From Galaxea fascicularis (Eukaryota > Cnidaria > Anthozoa > Scleractinia > Euphylliidae), in NCBI GenBank assembly GCA_948470475.1, contig OX419336.1:43389868-43453867 (forward strand): DNA of 64,000 nucleotides. The letters are read 5' to 3'. A model generated the notes under the pieces. It saw nothing but the letters and a program-made list of their open reading frames with translations. It did not search any database and had not been told where the DNA came from. The number at the start of each line of letters is the position of its first letter. Positions within the stretch are counted from its first letter, which is position 1. Shown here one piece after another: positions 23,323 through 37,600 of this stretch. The position numbers and the translations under genes are program-made.

Positions 23323-26300
23323 ATGAGTTTTTCTCCAGGTGACTTAATCTGGGCAAAGATGCGTGGATATCCACATTGGCCGGCGCGAGTAAGTGTAGAT
23401 GTTCATGAACTGTATCAGATCAGATTTGTAGATTTGTTATTTCATTCAAGCTTATTACTTTTTCCTACTCAGATTGATCTTCCAGCGGAAGACGAAAAGA
23501 TTCCACCCAAGAAATTTGCTATATTCTTCTTTGGAACACATGAAACGTAAATATAATCTCGCTTGTTTGATTTATTATTGAACTCGAAGTTTTGCAGGTT
23601 GAGCTTGGTTGCCAACAGACTTGCAAATACTGTTGTGCATGTTGTATTTTCAAGATTATGAAGTGATAGTATTTGTTTCAACAAGAAATGTTTAAACTTA
23701 TTCCTATTTTGCCTCTTAATCTTCTGTCGTGTTAAACACAAATTTGTTCTTATCCATCACCTGTACATGTTTTCATAATGGCTTGATCATAATAACACCT
23801 GTTTAAAATAAGCAAATCAGACCTCAAATTTTTCTCGACTCCCCTGCATCTGCTCAGATCTGATGAAGAAGGGAGTATGAAGCCAATAACAGTTTTCGCT
23901 CAAGAAGGTAGACTGCAGACACACATCATTTTTTGCATATGGTCATATGTTTGTACATATGTCTATCTTTTGACATGATCACAAGAGCAAATGACTTCAA
24001 CATCCAAAATTGTGTCCTTCAGATACGTAAATGGAGTAAACAGATTAGACTGCTAAAGTTGTCACTTAATGTGGAACTGACTTTCATTCCAAAGCTTGTA
24101 AATTATCCTGTATTTCTTATTTCATGTCTAGTATATAATGAATTGTTTAGCACTTGTGAAGAGAACTTGTGGTGGGAAGTAATGACTCCTGGGGGTACTC
24201 CTCAGCTCATGTGATAGGGATGATCATAGAGTTTCTTTGGGTTTGAAATTTCCGATTCCAGGAACATTTTTGGGCATTCAAAATGATCTGAAGATTTGTG
24301 GTTATTCCTGGGGGTTGTGCCAGCTTTTCCCAGTTGCATACTTTTGTGAATAAAGTACAATGCTTTCTGGAAATTGTTAAAGCTCAAGGATTCAACATGA
24401 GATTTTTTGTGGGTAAATTTTTGGTCCAGGGATGTTCTGGGGTTTTATTTTTGCCCCCATTTGATCATCCCTGTCACTTGAAGTCCAGAGTGTATCCCTG
24501 TTGTTTTCATGTATCTGTCTGCTCAAAAGATGACTGACAGCTCATGGTTTGAACTTGGCATGGCTACTGTTAGGTTTCTAACACCCTACTTTAATGCTTT
24601 AAATAAGTTCTTTGTATTGTCTTCCTTTCTAGAGCTGTTATGCAAGCAAAAGATTTGTTTCCCTATGAGAAAAACAGAGAGAAATTTTTAAAAAACACCA
24701 ATCGTTCTCGACGGGGATTTAAAGAGGCTTTGGTTGAAATTGTGGAAAATCCTAAGGTTAAGTGGGGAATGCGTGGACAAGAAGTTGATGAAGATGAGGA
24801 TGAAGATGATGATGAAGAAGATGAATCAGGTGATTCAGAAAAAGGAGAGAATTCTGAGGAGGAAGATTCTAGCAAAAAGGGCAAACAAAATAATTCCAAA
24901 CAGGTACAGTTTTTTAGCATGCTGGAAAGCATTAAAAAACTTTGTGAAGCTTATACTCAATCAGGGATTGTTATTTTTTAATCTCTGGCCAAACGTTTGG
25001 TGAAATAAAAATGTTCGTAATGGTTTTGTTTTTTTATGAGAAAGATTGAAACAAGGAGTGCCTGGTTGGTCAGGTTGTAGGGATTTAAATAAAATTTTTG
25101 ATATCACTCCAATAGAGCAAGTGAAGTGACTTCATTGACATACATGTTCAGGGCTTGAAATAACGGCCGGTCAATGGACAATGTCCGGTCAGAATCGAGC
25201 ATTGTCTGAGCAAATCCATGGATGACCGGACATGTTGTCGGGTCATTTGGGCTTTCATGTAACTTGCAAATTGGAGCCTCTATTGCAACTAGTTAAGATG
25301 GATTAAATTTGTCTGGCCAAAAATGCCTATGTCCGAGCAAAATCACGTTTGACCGGACAATGTGTCTGGCGCCTGCCCAACAGTTATTTCAAGCCCTGAT
25401 GTTTCAGTAACAGAAATCCTTTTTAGATGTTTATCCTGGAAAATCCACAGACCAAGTGTAATAGGGTGTGATAGAGTAAGGGTTGAACAACAATAATAAT
25501 TGAAAGCATTTCATGTCTCTTGTAATTAATTTTTCAATACAAAATTACAGGAAAGTTGGTCAACAAACGGAGTTGTCAGCTTAGGCTGATTTTACTGAAA
25601 AATGTGGTGTACATGAAAGTCATTTTTAACTTCATTTGGAATATTGTTTGAATGAGAAATCTTTGAAGCCTCAAAAAACTCAAGTTGTAATTCATCTTAT
25701 ATAAGCTGCATCATGCATGAACTATTAAGGCCTCGGCAAACGAGGACACATTGTTGTGGACACAATGTTACAGACACAAATGTTTCCCCCTTTGCCGCGC
25801 GTGCAACATTTGTTGTGGACACAAATTTTGAGTCCGAACACAAAAAATGTTTCTGATTTTGTTCAGAAACATTTTGTGTCCACAGAAAATGTTTCCCAGT
25901 TTGCAACCTCGTTCCCAGGGCCTTTTCCCTGGCTTGGGGGCGGGTCGGGAAAAGACCCTGGCATCGGCTGGTCACGTGTCCATCTTACACCCTGAAATGC
26001 TGGGTGTAATAAATTAGCGAGTTAGCATAATCAAAAGTGCCAAAGTCACGATGGAGGAGAATTTGGCTGCTTTATTCGACTTGGATCTACTTTTAATCGT
26101 TGTAACTTTCCGCCGTTTGTTTAAAGTTACCTCAAGTGAAATGTTTTGAATATCTACTGAAAGGCAAAGATATTGTTGCCGTTCTTCCGACTGGCTTTGG
26201 CAAATCTCTGCTGTTTCAGCTTCTACCGGATTTCGTGCCTGTCAAGGCGGACAATAATATTACACGACCTCTACGGTTCGTGACATTTATACATTTGCCG

Positions 26301-29300
26301 TTTTCTGTTCGGTCACTCGACCTTTTTTTGCTTCACTCGTGTTTATGAAGGGCAGCTCATGCTGTGTTCTAAGGAGTATTAATTTTAAGTAGAGTTGAGG
26401 CGTTAGACCGTGCTAAAGTAAATCTTTTGAAGCAGGCCGAACAATGGCATGATACAAGACGCAAAACAGTCAACAGACTTGCGAGTATACATTTGAATCC
26501 TGTGGCGCCAGAACGATCAAAGGAGGAATAAACCTATACTTCGGGCTCCAGAAACATAAGCTCGATCAGATAGCTGCAAGAAACATAAAAATGTCTCTAG
26601 ACAAGCGTCTTTCTCAAAGTCAAGCTACACGAGGGCAAATATGATATCCGTGACAAGAAAATACCCCGTACTGAACTTGTAAACAGTTCTAATTACAGTC
26701 GGGCCCGGCGTCACAACATAAATTGCAAGTAAGCAAAATGTTCACGATATACTCACTAAAGCGTCATATTTTTCCCTCAAAGAAACAAATACTTGGAAAC
26801 TTAAAAAGCATATCCTGCAACGGAAATGAGCCTAAACAATGCATTTACACACGGCAAATTACAGAGGTGTCAAACTCAACGAAGCGACATGCAGATAACA
26901 GCGGAAATCACTTAGACCTACGACGACCTCTAAAAACGACGCAAAGTTACAACGATTAAAAGTAGATCCAAGTCGAATAAAGCAGCCAAATTCTCCGCCA
27001 TCGTGACTTTGGCACTTTTGATTATGCTAGCTCGCTAATTTATTACACACAGGATTTCAGGGTGTAAGATGGACACGTGACCAGCCGATGCCAGGGTCTT
27101 TTCCCGACCCGCCCCCAAGCCAGGGAAAAGGCCCTGGGAACGAGGTTGCCCAGTTTGCACAGCATGGAAACACAACATTCATTTTGTGTTGCATGCCCAA
27201 GAAACACCATGAACAACAATGTGTACGCAACAATTTGTCCTTGTTTACCAGGGCCTTTAGAGAACAGACGCATGGTTGATGTGATCACTTAAAACTTGTT
27301 CTCTCTGTTTTCCTAAAATGGCGGAAAGTTTTGAAAATTTAGAGGACTTTATATCAGATTGGCAGTGACACACTTGGCTATCATTTTGTTGTTCTTACCA
27401 CATTTTGTCATCATCTGTGTTCTGTTACTGAACAGACACACACCAACATGGAATCTATTTGTTAAACAGTTGAACAATAGTTTCAGTAACAAAAATTTGT
27501 ACTGTTCCCTTTTCATAGGAGGAAGGAAGCAAAGAGGGAGAAGGAAAGAAAAAACAGTCTGAGAACAGAAAACGAACCAAGTCAGAGTCCCCAGAAAAAG
27601 TAAATTAAAATGTTTCATCTGTTAATATGATAAAAGAAATCTGATTTGATATTTCCACCACTCCCTCTTTAGTCATGTTGAGTTTCTAGTTATACAATTG
27701 TGCCTTTTTGTTCTTTATTGCAGGAAAGTTCTTTTGAAGAAACTCCAGATGAAGAAAGTTCTGAGGATGATAAAGAGGAAGTATGTGCACACTAGTTTTT
27801 CCTACAGAGAGAAGTGACATCTATCTGTTGTAGGCCAAAATAAAATTGGGGTCAAAATGACTTCAATCTAGTTTGATTCTCAGTTTCCTTTGTCTCCTAA
27901 CCTTGATTACTGGTCTTCATGATCCATGAATAATTGAAGGGCTGGGGGCATAAACTGCCTATGTCAAATTCTAGGCAGGTTTTTTACTTTGCTCAAAACT
28001 GGCTGAAATATTATTATGGTCAGAAAACAAAGGAAATTCATCATGACCTACAATGTATCTGTTCACAGTTGTTATTAAGGGTAATGAAAAATGTGAAGGC
28101 AATCTCATTAATGCAGCCATAGGGCAAAATTAGCCTGTTACTTAAAAATGGTGGTTTCTGGACTGATCAACAGAGTTCAGAGATCACCTTAGAGATCATC
28201 AAATTGTTTGTCTATGAACTGTATTAAATTTAAGACAATCCTTTAGTTGTTGCAATGATTGCATCTAATTCATACCCTGTCAAACTGGGAAATAATAAAT
28301 TATACAATTATTATTGTTATAGGAGTATAAACCAGTTCCCAAAAAGAGAACATCCACTGAAGCATCTAAAGAGAAAAGAAAGTCCTCCACAGTTGTTAGT
28401 GACAGCAGCAGTAGCAGCAGCAGTGATGAAGATGAAGCAGAAGAGAGAGTAAGTACTGTGATATTTATTGTTAAAAGTTAATTCCTTTTTGCATTTACTT
28501 GTTTTTTTTTTTCAAATCATGATAATACGTTGCTTGAAAAGATTATACAGTCATGTAAATTATGATGTCAAATTTCCGTAGCAGTGAAATAGAAATTAGA
28601 CATTTTCAAAAAATGACACAATGTTTAACAACATTTTAAATTTTTAATTAACACTTACTTGTTACCAATTTTACATAAAGCCACCAATTTGTAAATATCC
28701 TTCACCTTAAGATGGATACTGAGTATCTAAAACATGTCTTGCAAATTTAAACGTTGTGTCATTTTTCTAAAATTGTGATGTATTATTATCTGGTTGGTGC
28801 TTGTAGCCGTTATAACATATACATGGACTCTGATTGGCTCTGGCATTATTCTCCCATATAGAGTTACAGCTGTATGCAAAAACAAAACAACTTTTAGCTG
28901 TTAAATCCTTTTAATAAGCAACTCATTAACCTTCAACATTTGGTCTTTAAATCTCAAACCTTGGCCTTTCTGTATTGACCAAGCGACTATGAGTTTGAGA
29001 TTTTCCCCTAAAGACTTCACTCTTGGCTAATAAGTAGTTAAAATTAATGATTTATTCATGCACAGTGCATCTTGTGTTCAATAAACCAATATTTACAGCT
29101 GCATATATTTCATTGTCCTGTTTTATTTTAGAGTGAAAAATCTGCAAAGCAAACTAAACAGTTGAGCTCTAAAAAGAAGGTATGTTGTGATGATATACTT
29201 CAGCCAAACTTCATTGTGGTGGGGTTAATAATAAATAATACTTTAATTTTATTTTGTGTATAATTATTCACTCATCAATATTGAATTACTCATCAACAAC

Positions 29301-31585
29301 AACACAGGATGTCAGTCACATGAACATCTAACTCCTACCTGTCTGTCATACCATCTGGACGTACATGTACTAATCTGAGTGTCTTAGGTTTGACTGCTCT
29401 TTGGAGACCTTTGACTTTCTTTGTCCCAGTACGCATGTGTCACTGACTGAATATGCAGTTTTTGATTGTATGCATCCACGGTTACAGCGTTTTTCATAAA
29501 GGGGCACTGTCATGCTATTTTTATCTGCTGTAAGATGCCATAAAATGTCACAGAAATGTTATTTAATGACTTCATCAGGAAAAACCCAAAAAATAATAAA
29601 ACTGATTTCAACTACACTGTGAATACTACACCTTCTGTTATGGATGGCAAGGATTGAAATGGATTGCACTTTGAAAAATTAATTTTTCAAATTCTTGCAC
29701 GTCATCTTGAAGCCATGGCCAAAAATGTACTATAGATGACTTTTTGTGCAAAAAATCCTTTATCTTTCTCCTAGTACATTTCAAGGAATGTTTCGGCATG
29801 AGTAAAGGTCATTACTAACATTTCTGTGACATTTGGGCTGGGAAACAGCAATACCCCCATGACAGTACCCCTTTAATGTTTCTTCAAATGGTGTTCAAGT
29901 TACCAGTTAAATCCCAGAGAAGCTGTCCATATGCCATGTACATGCTGGCAGGCTCAAACCAGTATTCCTCCCAAATCACTTTGGCATGTATTAAAACAAC
30001 TCTTACATGTGGCACCATTTTACAACAGATTTATTCTCCTGAAATGTTTCTGTTCATTAGCTTAGTCTCACAGTTGTTTTACCGTCATGGGACAAGGTTT
30101 CTCATTTGAGTTATTACTGTTTAAGGTTGCAGGTACGCCAAGTGAGTGGAAGAAGCCAAAATTAGAGGCAGAAGATGTTGAGTCCTTGCAAACAAATGAA
30201 GAATCAACAAAAAAGAAAGAGGAAGAGAAAAGCAGGAATAAAGATGAAGCAGAGAGAAAAAAGCAAGAAAAGCTGCAAAAAATAGCAGAAAAGAAGTAAG
30301 AAATGTTTGTTGTTTGGTCGACCCTTTCACCAGAATCAAACCTCAGACTACAACAATCATTATTCTACATATTGAATGTATTTTGAGTCTTATTTGTGAA
30401 CAAGTCAATGAAAGCTGTTGAGTGACGAAGGACTAACGCTCGAAACGTCAGCTTTTAGAATCCCTGTATGGTGGTCAAGTTACATTTATCAACTCTGTTG
30501 ATAATACCAAATTCTTGTGTACCACTACAGCTACAGATACCTTTGGGGCCAGAAAAAGTAGCTACATGTACACCAGCTGTGCTTGGTACATGTATGTCAT
30601 TAAACAGGTTTATGCTTTAAGATAAACTTATGATTTTGGATAACAAACTGGTGTTAAATAGCAAAATGTTAACAGGTACATGTGTTGAGTGAGACACATC
30701 TCAAGCAGCATTGAATTGTTCTTTTGTTTTTGTAACTGTTCACTGTATGTAGGCTTATTTTAAGGTTTTGAGTCTGTGCTGGGTTAGACTAAATTAATTA
30801 CACTGAGCAGTTACATGTATTTACTGCAGTGCTGTCTGTCATATGTATAATATGCTGTTTCAGAGGTGGCAGGGAACTGGGGCGAGTTTCAAATTTGAAG
30901 TACCGGTAATCAATAAATTGACACCATCACATGAAAGATAACATTGAGATTGGTTGTTTGACCAAGTTTGATTCTTTTAGGTTAAACAGAGACCAAGTTA
31001 TGGACCTTGAAACATAGCTCAAAATCCATACAATTATCTCTAATTTTGAGGCTGCATCCCCAAAAACCATATAAACTCTTAAAAATATTAATCAGTTTTC
31101 TGACAACTGTCAAATCCTGTCATTCACCTACTATTTGGAAATAACTGAGGTGAAAATCAATATGTTTGCCAATTTTTAAGAATATCACAGAAATTGTAAA
31201 AAAAAAAAATAAAAAAAAAATAGAGTTTGTATGGTTTGGGGAGACGCTGTCACAAATTAAGAGATGTTTGTATGGATTTTTTGAGCTATGTTTCAAGCTA
31301 CATAACTTGATCTCTGTTCAACCTAAAAGACTCAAACTTGGTCAAATGGCCAATCTTTATGTTATCTTCCATGTGACGGTGTCATTTATTTTTATCAATT
31401 ACTACAAATTTGAAACTCGCCCCAGTTCCCTGGGCAACTCTGAAACGGCCTATGTCTGTCTCAAATGAAGAGTGATCGTCGCAGTTGTGATCGCAATTTT
31501 TACAATTGCGTAAAGAAGCCTGAAAAAAATTCAGGACTTCAACGGGGCTTGAACCCGTGACCTCGCGATTCTGGTGCGATGCTCT

Positions 31586-31620
<35 letters not shown>

Positions 31621-34582
31621 AGGTCAATTCTGGGTTCATATGTTGCCGTGGATGATATGAAAGTGAATGATGCATTGCACCGGAATGGCGAGGTCATGGG
31701 TTCAAGCCCCGTTGAAGTCCTGAATTTTGTTCAGGCCTCTTTACAATCACAACTGCAAGGATCATTCTTCATTTGATTTCATATCCGCAGTTCACATATG
31801 ATTTCTTTCATATGCATCATTCATTTTAATTTTGAACTGCTCTCTTTTCAGGGCAATGTTAAAAGAAAAGAAGAAGAAAGAGAAACTGGAGCAGAGAAAA
31901 GCAGAAAAGCTGGCTGCTGAGAAAGTTAGAATGCAAGAAAAAGAGAAGGAACAAGAAAAAGAAAAAGAGCGGGAAAAACTTGAAAGAGAAAAGTTACGAG
32001 CCAGGCAGGAAAGAGAAAGGGAGAAGGCACGGGAAAAAGCAGCACGGGAAAAGATGAAAGAAAAGGAAAGGAAAGAAAGAGAAAGGAGAAAATGTGAGTA
32101 CTACTTATGAATTAAATATGCTTTTTAAAGTCTAACAAACATTGTTTGAGAAACACTACGTGTAACTTAAGTCCTCTTTGAAATTTAGAAGATAGGACTG
32201 ATTTTTTCGTGGTATTCTTGTAAAAATGTCAAACCTAGCTTTTTTCCTGCAATATCCCAGAACTCTTTCATATTTCTCCCAATTCCTGGCAAAATCTCCA
32301 GATTCCCAGAAGAACTTTGTTTTTCTCCAGAAACAGCTCTTTTTAGAGTTGTTGCATGTGCAAAAAGGGTTAGGCTACCAAAACTTTCTTAAGTACTGTC
32401 ATGAATGACTAAGGTACATTTCTTTGTGAGATCTTGAAATAATAATAATTATTATTGTGGTTAAGTTTCAGTGGCCATTACTTACTGCTTGGTCTTGAGA
32501 ACCTCTATAACAGTTCTACTGTGTAATCAGTTGAGGACAACATCACTAATTTTTAAATTTTCTTCCAAGCAAAAGAAAATTTCATGAAGTCGCATGATCT
32601 TTGTTGGACCATATTATCCTTCTCAAATTGATTGGCAGTTCCCATTTCCTCTCTCTCCCTTTCGCAAAGAATGAGTAGTCCACAGATGACCCAGAATGTT
32701 TCAACAGTATCTGTGAGGTGGGGAGGGGGTGTGGGAAGGGGGGATTGTAGAAAAGAAGTCAAAAGAGAACAAGAGGTAGTGTTACAGGACAGGCATTTGT
32801 AATGCCTAAATTGCTGACTGATGTCCTCAGGTCTGATGACCTGCATTGTAGATTTAAAAATCATTGGATCATTGGATCAGCTAGAGGAAGGGGCAGGTGT
32901 GACCCCATAGCCACGTGTTTACCAGTTGGTAACAATATCATGCTGCTGATAATTGCATACTGATGTTTCATAATTAAAAACGTTTGTGAGTTACTCTGTA
33001 GAATGCCCTTAGATCCCCTTAAGGGAGGGACTGGCTGACTCTTTAACCCCTAACAGTCACCAACATGTAATTTCTCCTTGCGTTGTTACTACTAGATTAC
33101 AGTGCGACGCACCTTACCTTGGCCACCCAACAAACATTATTACAAGTTAGCCAATCAGGTTACGTGAATATGATTGACAGACATGCCTCCATTTGGTTGT
33201 TGCGTGTTGATACTTTCTACGGAGGCGTCTCTCTCAATCAAATTTGCGTACCTTGATCAGTGGCTAATTTGTAAAAATGTTTGTTTGGTGGCCACGGTAA
33301 GGTGCGTCGCACTGTAAGTATGTAATTCTTGAGAAGACACAAAATGATCAGCAGAGATGGAATGCCCTGATTATTGAACAGATTCTCTCAACTTATGCCA
33401 TAAGACACATGTGGAGTTCAATGAAGAGAATGTACATATTGTTCTGAGGCCATGAAGGGTTAAGAACTGTTGCCTACATGGACTTAAAATCCCATCAAAG
33501 ATGTATGGTTATAAATTCTTGTTTTTCCTGCTAGCCACACCACCTACTGTAGAGGAGATACTGGACAAGATGAATTATGAACTGGTTATGTCTCTCACTG
33601 TTGAGGCTCCCGTGAGTAAAAAATAAAACCTTTTAGAATCATTATCAGGTGTATACTACTCACAACAACATTTTTGAAAGCTCACTCTGATTATTTGCTC
33701 TTTGTCTTGGCTTCCATTAGACTCATCTCATTAGTAACAGCACAACAAAAGAAGTACAAATGTTAACTGTCCATTACTGTTGTTGCAATAGTACTGTTTT
33801 GTCAAGTACTGATAATTTAAGTAGTGATCATACTTATGTTCTGTTTACCCTTTAAACCATAAGAGTGATCAGCATCAAATTTCTCCTCTCGTCTCCTTTA
33901 TAAACAGAGTGGTCACGAGAATCAAGGGCTGGATCACAAAAGAGGAATTTGCTTGTTGATTTAGGGTTTAAAAGGCGAAGGCTAGCCTGTGGAGGCGTGA
34001 CAACAAGAACGAGCGCTGAGCAAAGAACAATTTTTACCACGCTTAGCCGGTACTATCACGCCCTGTTTACAAACTGAATGCCTGGATCAGGCTAGTTAAG
34101 ACTTTTCCTTGGCCTGAAAGTGACTTGTGACTCCCAGGGCCAGAGGTTTCACTTACACTGACTGTACATGAAGCTGCTATGTATGACAATGCATCTTCTG
34201 ACATAGAGTGAGACAAAAGATTTCAACAGTATTTCAGCAGTGTTGCTGCAGTATTGCAACAGTATTGTGGTGATATCTCAACCATAGTAGTATCTTTGCA
34301 TTCCTTAGAGTTACGTCTTATCAGGTCGCATTACTCCACATGTAGCAGCTCGCATTTTCCTCTGTTTTGAATTGCTATCATTTCTTTTTTCCTGATCATT
34401 TTCTGTAGGATGTCCCAAGATGTCTAAAAATTATCACTCAGATCTCAGAGATGGAAATCAACCCAGATATCATCAAGAAAAACCCAGATATAGTTCAAAC
34501 AATTAAAAGGGTAGGTACTGCTGTGTTCCTTGTATTTGGTGAGTAACTACTTATGGATTCCCCTCCTGCTGTTGATGGATTC

Positions 34583-34665
<83 letters not shown>

Positions 34666-37600
34666 AAGACACAGAAAGACATACAAATTAAAGCGTTTCC
34701 AATTCCCCATGTCTTAATTTTGAGGATACAAACGTGTGAAAAGTGACTGTGACCCTTGAAGACTTTTTTCTGGACGTACAGTAGGTTAAAAGCAAGCCAA
34801 ACCTTTATGTTTCGCGACGTTTTATCCACTACACGACCCTGAGTGAAAAGGGTTGCCTGTATCATACCAAGAAAACATGAAGAAATAAATAATCATTAAG
34901 TAAGAAGATAATCATTTATATAATCCTTTTTCTTCTTAGATCAGAAATTACAAACAGAATTCTAAAGTGCGTGAGAAAGCCAGTCAGCTTTACACTCAGT
35001 TTAAGTCATTATTCCGAATCTCTGGCTCAGGTAAGGAAAATGTTGTTTAAGCATTTATACCAAACCTAGATAAATCTAATTTTCGTGACGCACATTGAAG
35101 CAAATAGTGAACACTACATAAATTTTTTTGGGTCGGCTTGCTGTCATTTGATTTAAGCCTTTATAGCTACATGTATCCTCTTCCCATCAGCTCTCTTTCA
35201 CTTTAAATTCCAGAGTCTGCCGAGAATCCACCGGCAAGACCCACTTCAAGTAGTGAAACTCCATCCGTTGATATGGCAACTGTAGATAGCAACGAAAGAA
35301 CTGAACCTGTTGCTGAGAACGATTCAGCTACAGCCGAAAAAACTGGAGAAAGAAACACAGAAACACACCCCACCCTCACTCAGAATGGAAATGACTATCA
35401 TGTACCCTCCACAGGTAAGAAGCAGAACTACTCAACGTCCCATAAAATTGGGAGCAGTTACAGTTGTAAGACCCTGCGGCCCTATAATTTAAGGGGTGTG
35501 GTGTGCGTTTCTTGAAACTCCCGAAAACGCTTCAGACCCGAAAACCTATTCTTCTTGCGCTAAGTTCATTATCCGAAATTCGAATTCTAATACATTTAAT
35601 ACTCTGCTATGAAAGCTCGCCATACAATTTTGAAATACATTGGGTCACTTGGCCCACGTAAAAAGCTTCTACTTATCCATAGAAAACCGGGTAGAAAACG
35701 ACGAAAACCAACTTGAAACACTTCTCGGCCCCGAAATGTTTTCAGGAGTTTTGACAAACGCACGCTGAAAACTATGTTGCCCGTATACGTTTTCGGGATT
35801 TTCGATAAAAGAGCCTCTTGGCTTTTAATTGTTCAAAAATCTCATGTTGGGGCTCCATTTCGGAGGCTTGCATTGGCAATTTTACGGTAGATTATTGAAC
35901 TTTTGTTTAAGGAAAAGTAGTTTTTATGCGCGCACTTTTTACATAACACGGGATACACGAGGTGTGTGGTGCTGGATTGACGCTGCACTGCGAGTAATCT
36001 GTTTTGCTCTTTAAGGCTCTGGCAAACGAGGACACATTGTTGCGGACACAAAATGTTTCTGATTTTTGTGTCCCGGACACAAAATTTGTGTCCGCAACAA
36101 ATGTTGCGCGCGGGGGTAAACGGGGAAACATTTGTGTCGGCAACTATATGTCCTCGTTTGCCAGGACCTTGAAATCTGTGGGATTTAGAGGGAGGTGTGC
36201 TCACCAGCAAGAAGAAAAAGAAGAACAACGAGCGCGAACGCGATAGGCCAGTAGCGAGGCCTCGAGCCGCTAGTTTCGTGAGCGAGTACTAGTTTTCCAA
36301 CATGATGCCCTCTCCAAATTGATGATTATCGTTAATTCGTAACTTGCTCGGAATTTATGATTATCGTCAATTTGGAACACTATGTCCCAGGACTTGTCAG
36401 AAAAGAGCAAATAAGAAAAAAAAAAAAAAATCAATCAATGGATTCGAACCCGATACTCCCGCCAATGAAGAACAGGATGGTGGTGAAGTTAACAACTAGA
36501 CATTTATTTGAGTCTGGCATAGAATATGACCGCTCTACAGTGATTAGGCCTAAGCAGTGATTCTAAACAGTTAGCTTTGTGTCGAGGTTTGGTGACCGAC
36601 CTCTTGCATTTACTTTCTAAAGTTACTTCTTAGCTGGTGATTATTTAATATAGGTTTGCATATGGCTGTAGGATAAGCGAATGAATTACATTATGTTTTG
36701 AAATTGGGGGTTGCTCAAACCGGCGACGTGGTGGTCTAGTGGTTAAGAAAAGGTATTAATCAGCGAACAGTTGTAGGTTCGAGTGCTGTCCGGATTGTTC
36801 TTTCAGAGCAATTTACGAATTAACGATGATCGTAAATTCAGGGAGGAGAATGAGGTGGCTTTTCGCTCGTACTGGCGCCCACGAAACCAGCGGCACGCGG
36901 CTCGCCGCTCGCATATAAGCCTGCAGTGCAGGCGGTTTTGGTGGTTTTCATCTTTCGAGTGTTTAGCCGCCATTTTGGTTTCGTTGCAGACTGGGAGAAT
37001 TGGGGCGAGAAAGCGATGCGAGAATGTCGGAGGGGGTGGAGGGCGGGGAAGGAAAAATAAACCGCCTGCCCGCAGAGCCTGTAAAATTAAAAAACGCCCC
37101 TAATTAGTTTCGTTTGACCGCATTTCCGGATGTCGATCGTTAGCCAATGAAAATGAAGTAATTTCATAAAATCTGCTTCCGACAAAAACAAAGATAGAAC
37201 AAAAGGAGGAAAATACTATAACCGCAGTTACAGAGCGGAGCGAAACGATGACAAAGACACAACCGTAATTAGAGCGGATTTTAACGCTCGATTTCAAGTG
37301 TTGTATAGCTCTCTAAGAAGCAACAATACTAAAGAAAGGATAAAGAGACGAATAGTCGCAAAAGAAACACAACATCTTGCTACAATGAAGATTATTATAT
37401 TACGCGGCTTAAATTCCTATCCTTGATAACATGAGAGAGGCTGTACTGTCACTGAACGCACTGAAACGAGCCAAACCAAAGCTACACAAAATGCTTCAGA
37501 GGGCATATAAAGGGCCACAGTCGCTAAACAGAAACAACAAGGGTCAAAACAAACAGGCGATAAATGCAGAATTTAAACCCAGAAATGACCTTTGGTATCA

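Larger units (their letters stand above)
25727..27262. mobile_element. MITE split by a later insertion
   Basis: Left end AAGGCCTCGGCAAACGAGGACACATTGTTG and right end (reverse complement) AAGGCCCTGGTAAACAAGGACAAATTGTTG. An uninterrupted relative lies at 36013-36172 (AAGGCTCTGGCAAACGAGGACACATTGTTG). The RecQ-bearing element sits in the middle of this copy. Confidence 0.75.
24904..27518 (+). other. LEDGF-gene intron 3, with nested transposons
   Basis: Donor GTACAG, acceptor TTTTCATAG. Contains a hAT-like MITE (25149-25398) and a MITE (about 25727-27262) into which the RecQ-bearing TIR element (25904-27148) is inserted. The DNA outside these shows nothing. Confidence 0.75.
30296..31851 (+). other. 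LEDGF-gene intron 8, repeat-rich
   Basis: Donor GTAAGA, acceptor CTCTTTTCAG. Holds a hammerhead-like Penelope fragment (30405-30530), a long-arm TIR element (30854-31449) and an inverted SINE pair (31455-31830) whose right copy ends about 20 bp before the exon 9 acceptor. Confidence 0.75.

Noticed and set aside
31382..31675. Protein with [20 protein letters not shown]
   Set aside because: This is the translation of a tRNA-like SINE head, a common false gene prediction.
34495..34865. Ile-Val and poly-Ser frames on the - strand
   Set aside because: Produced by the GATGAC microsatellite.
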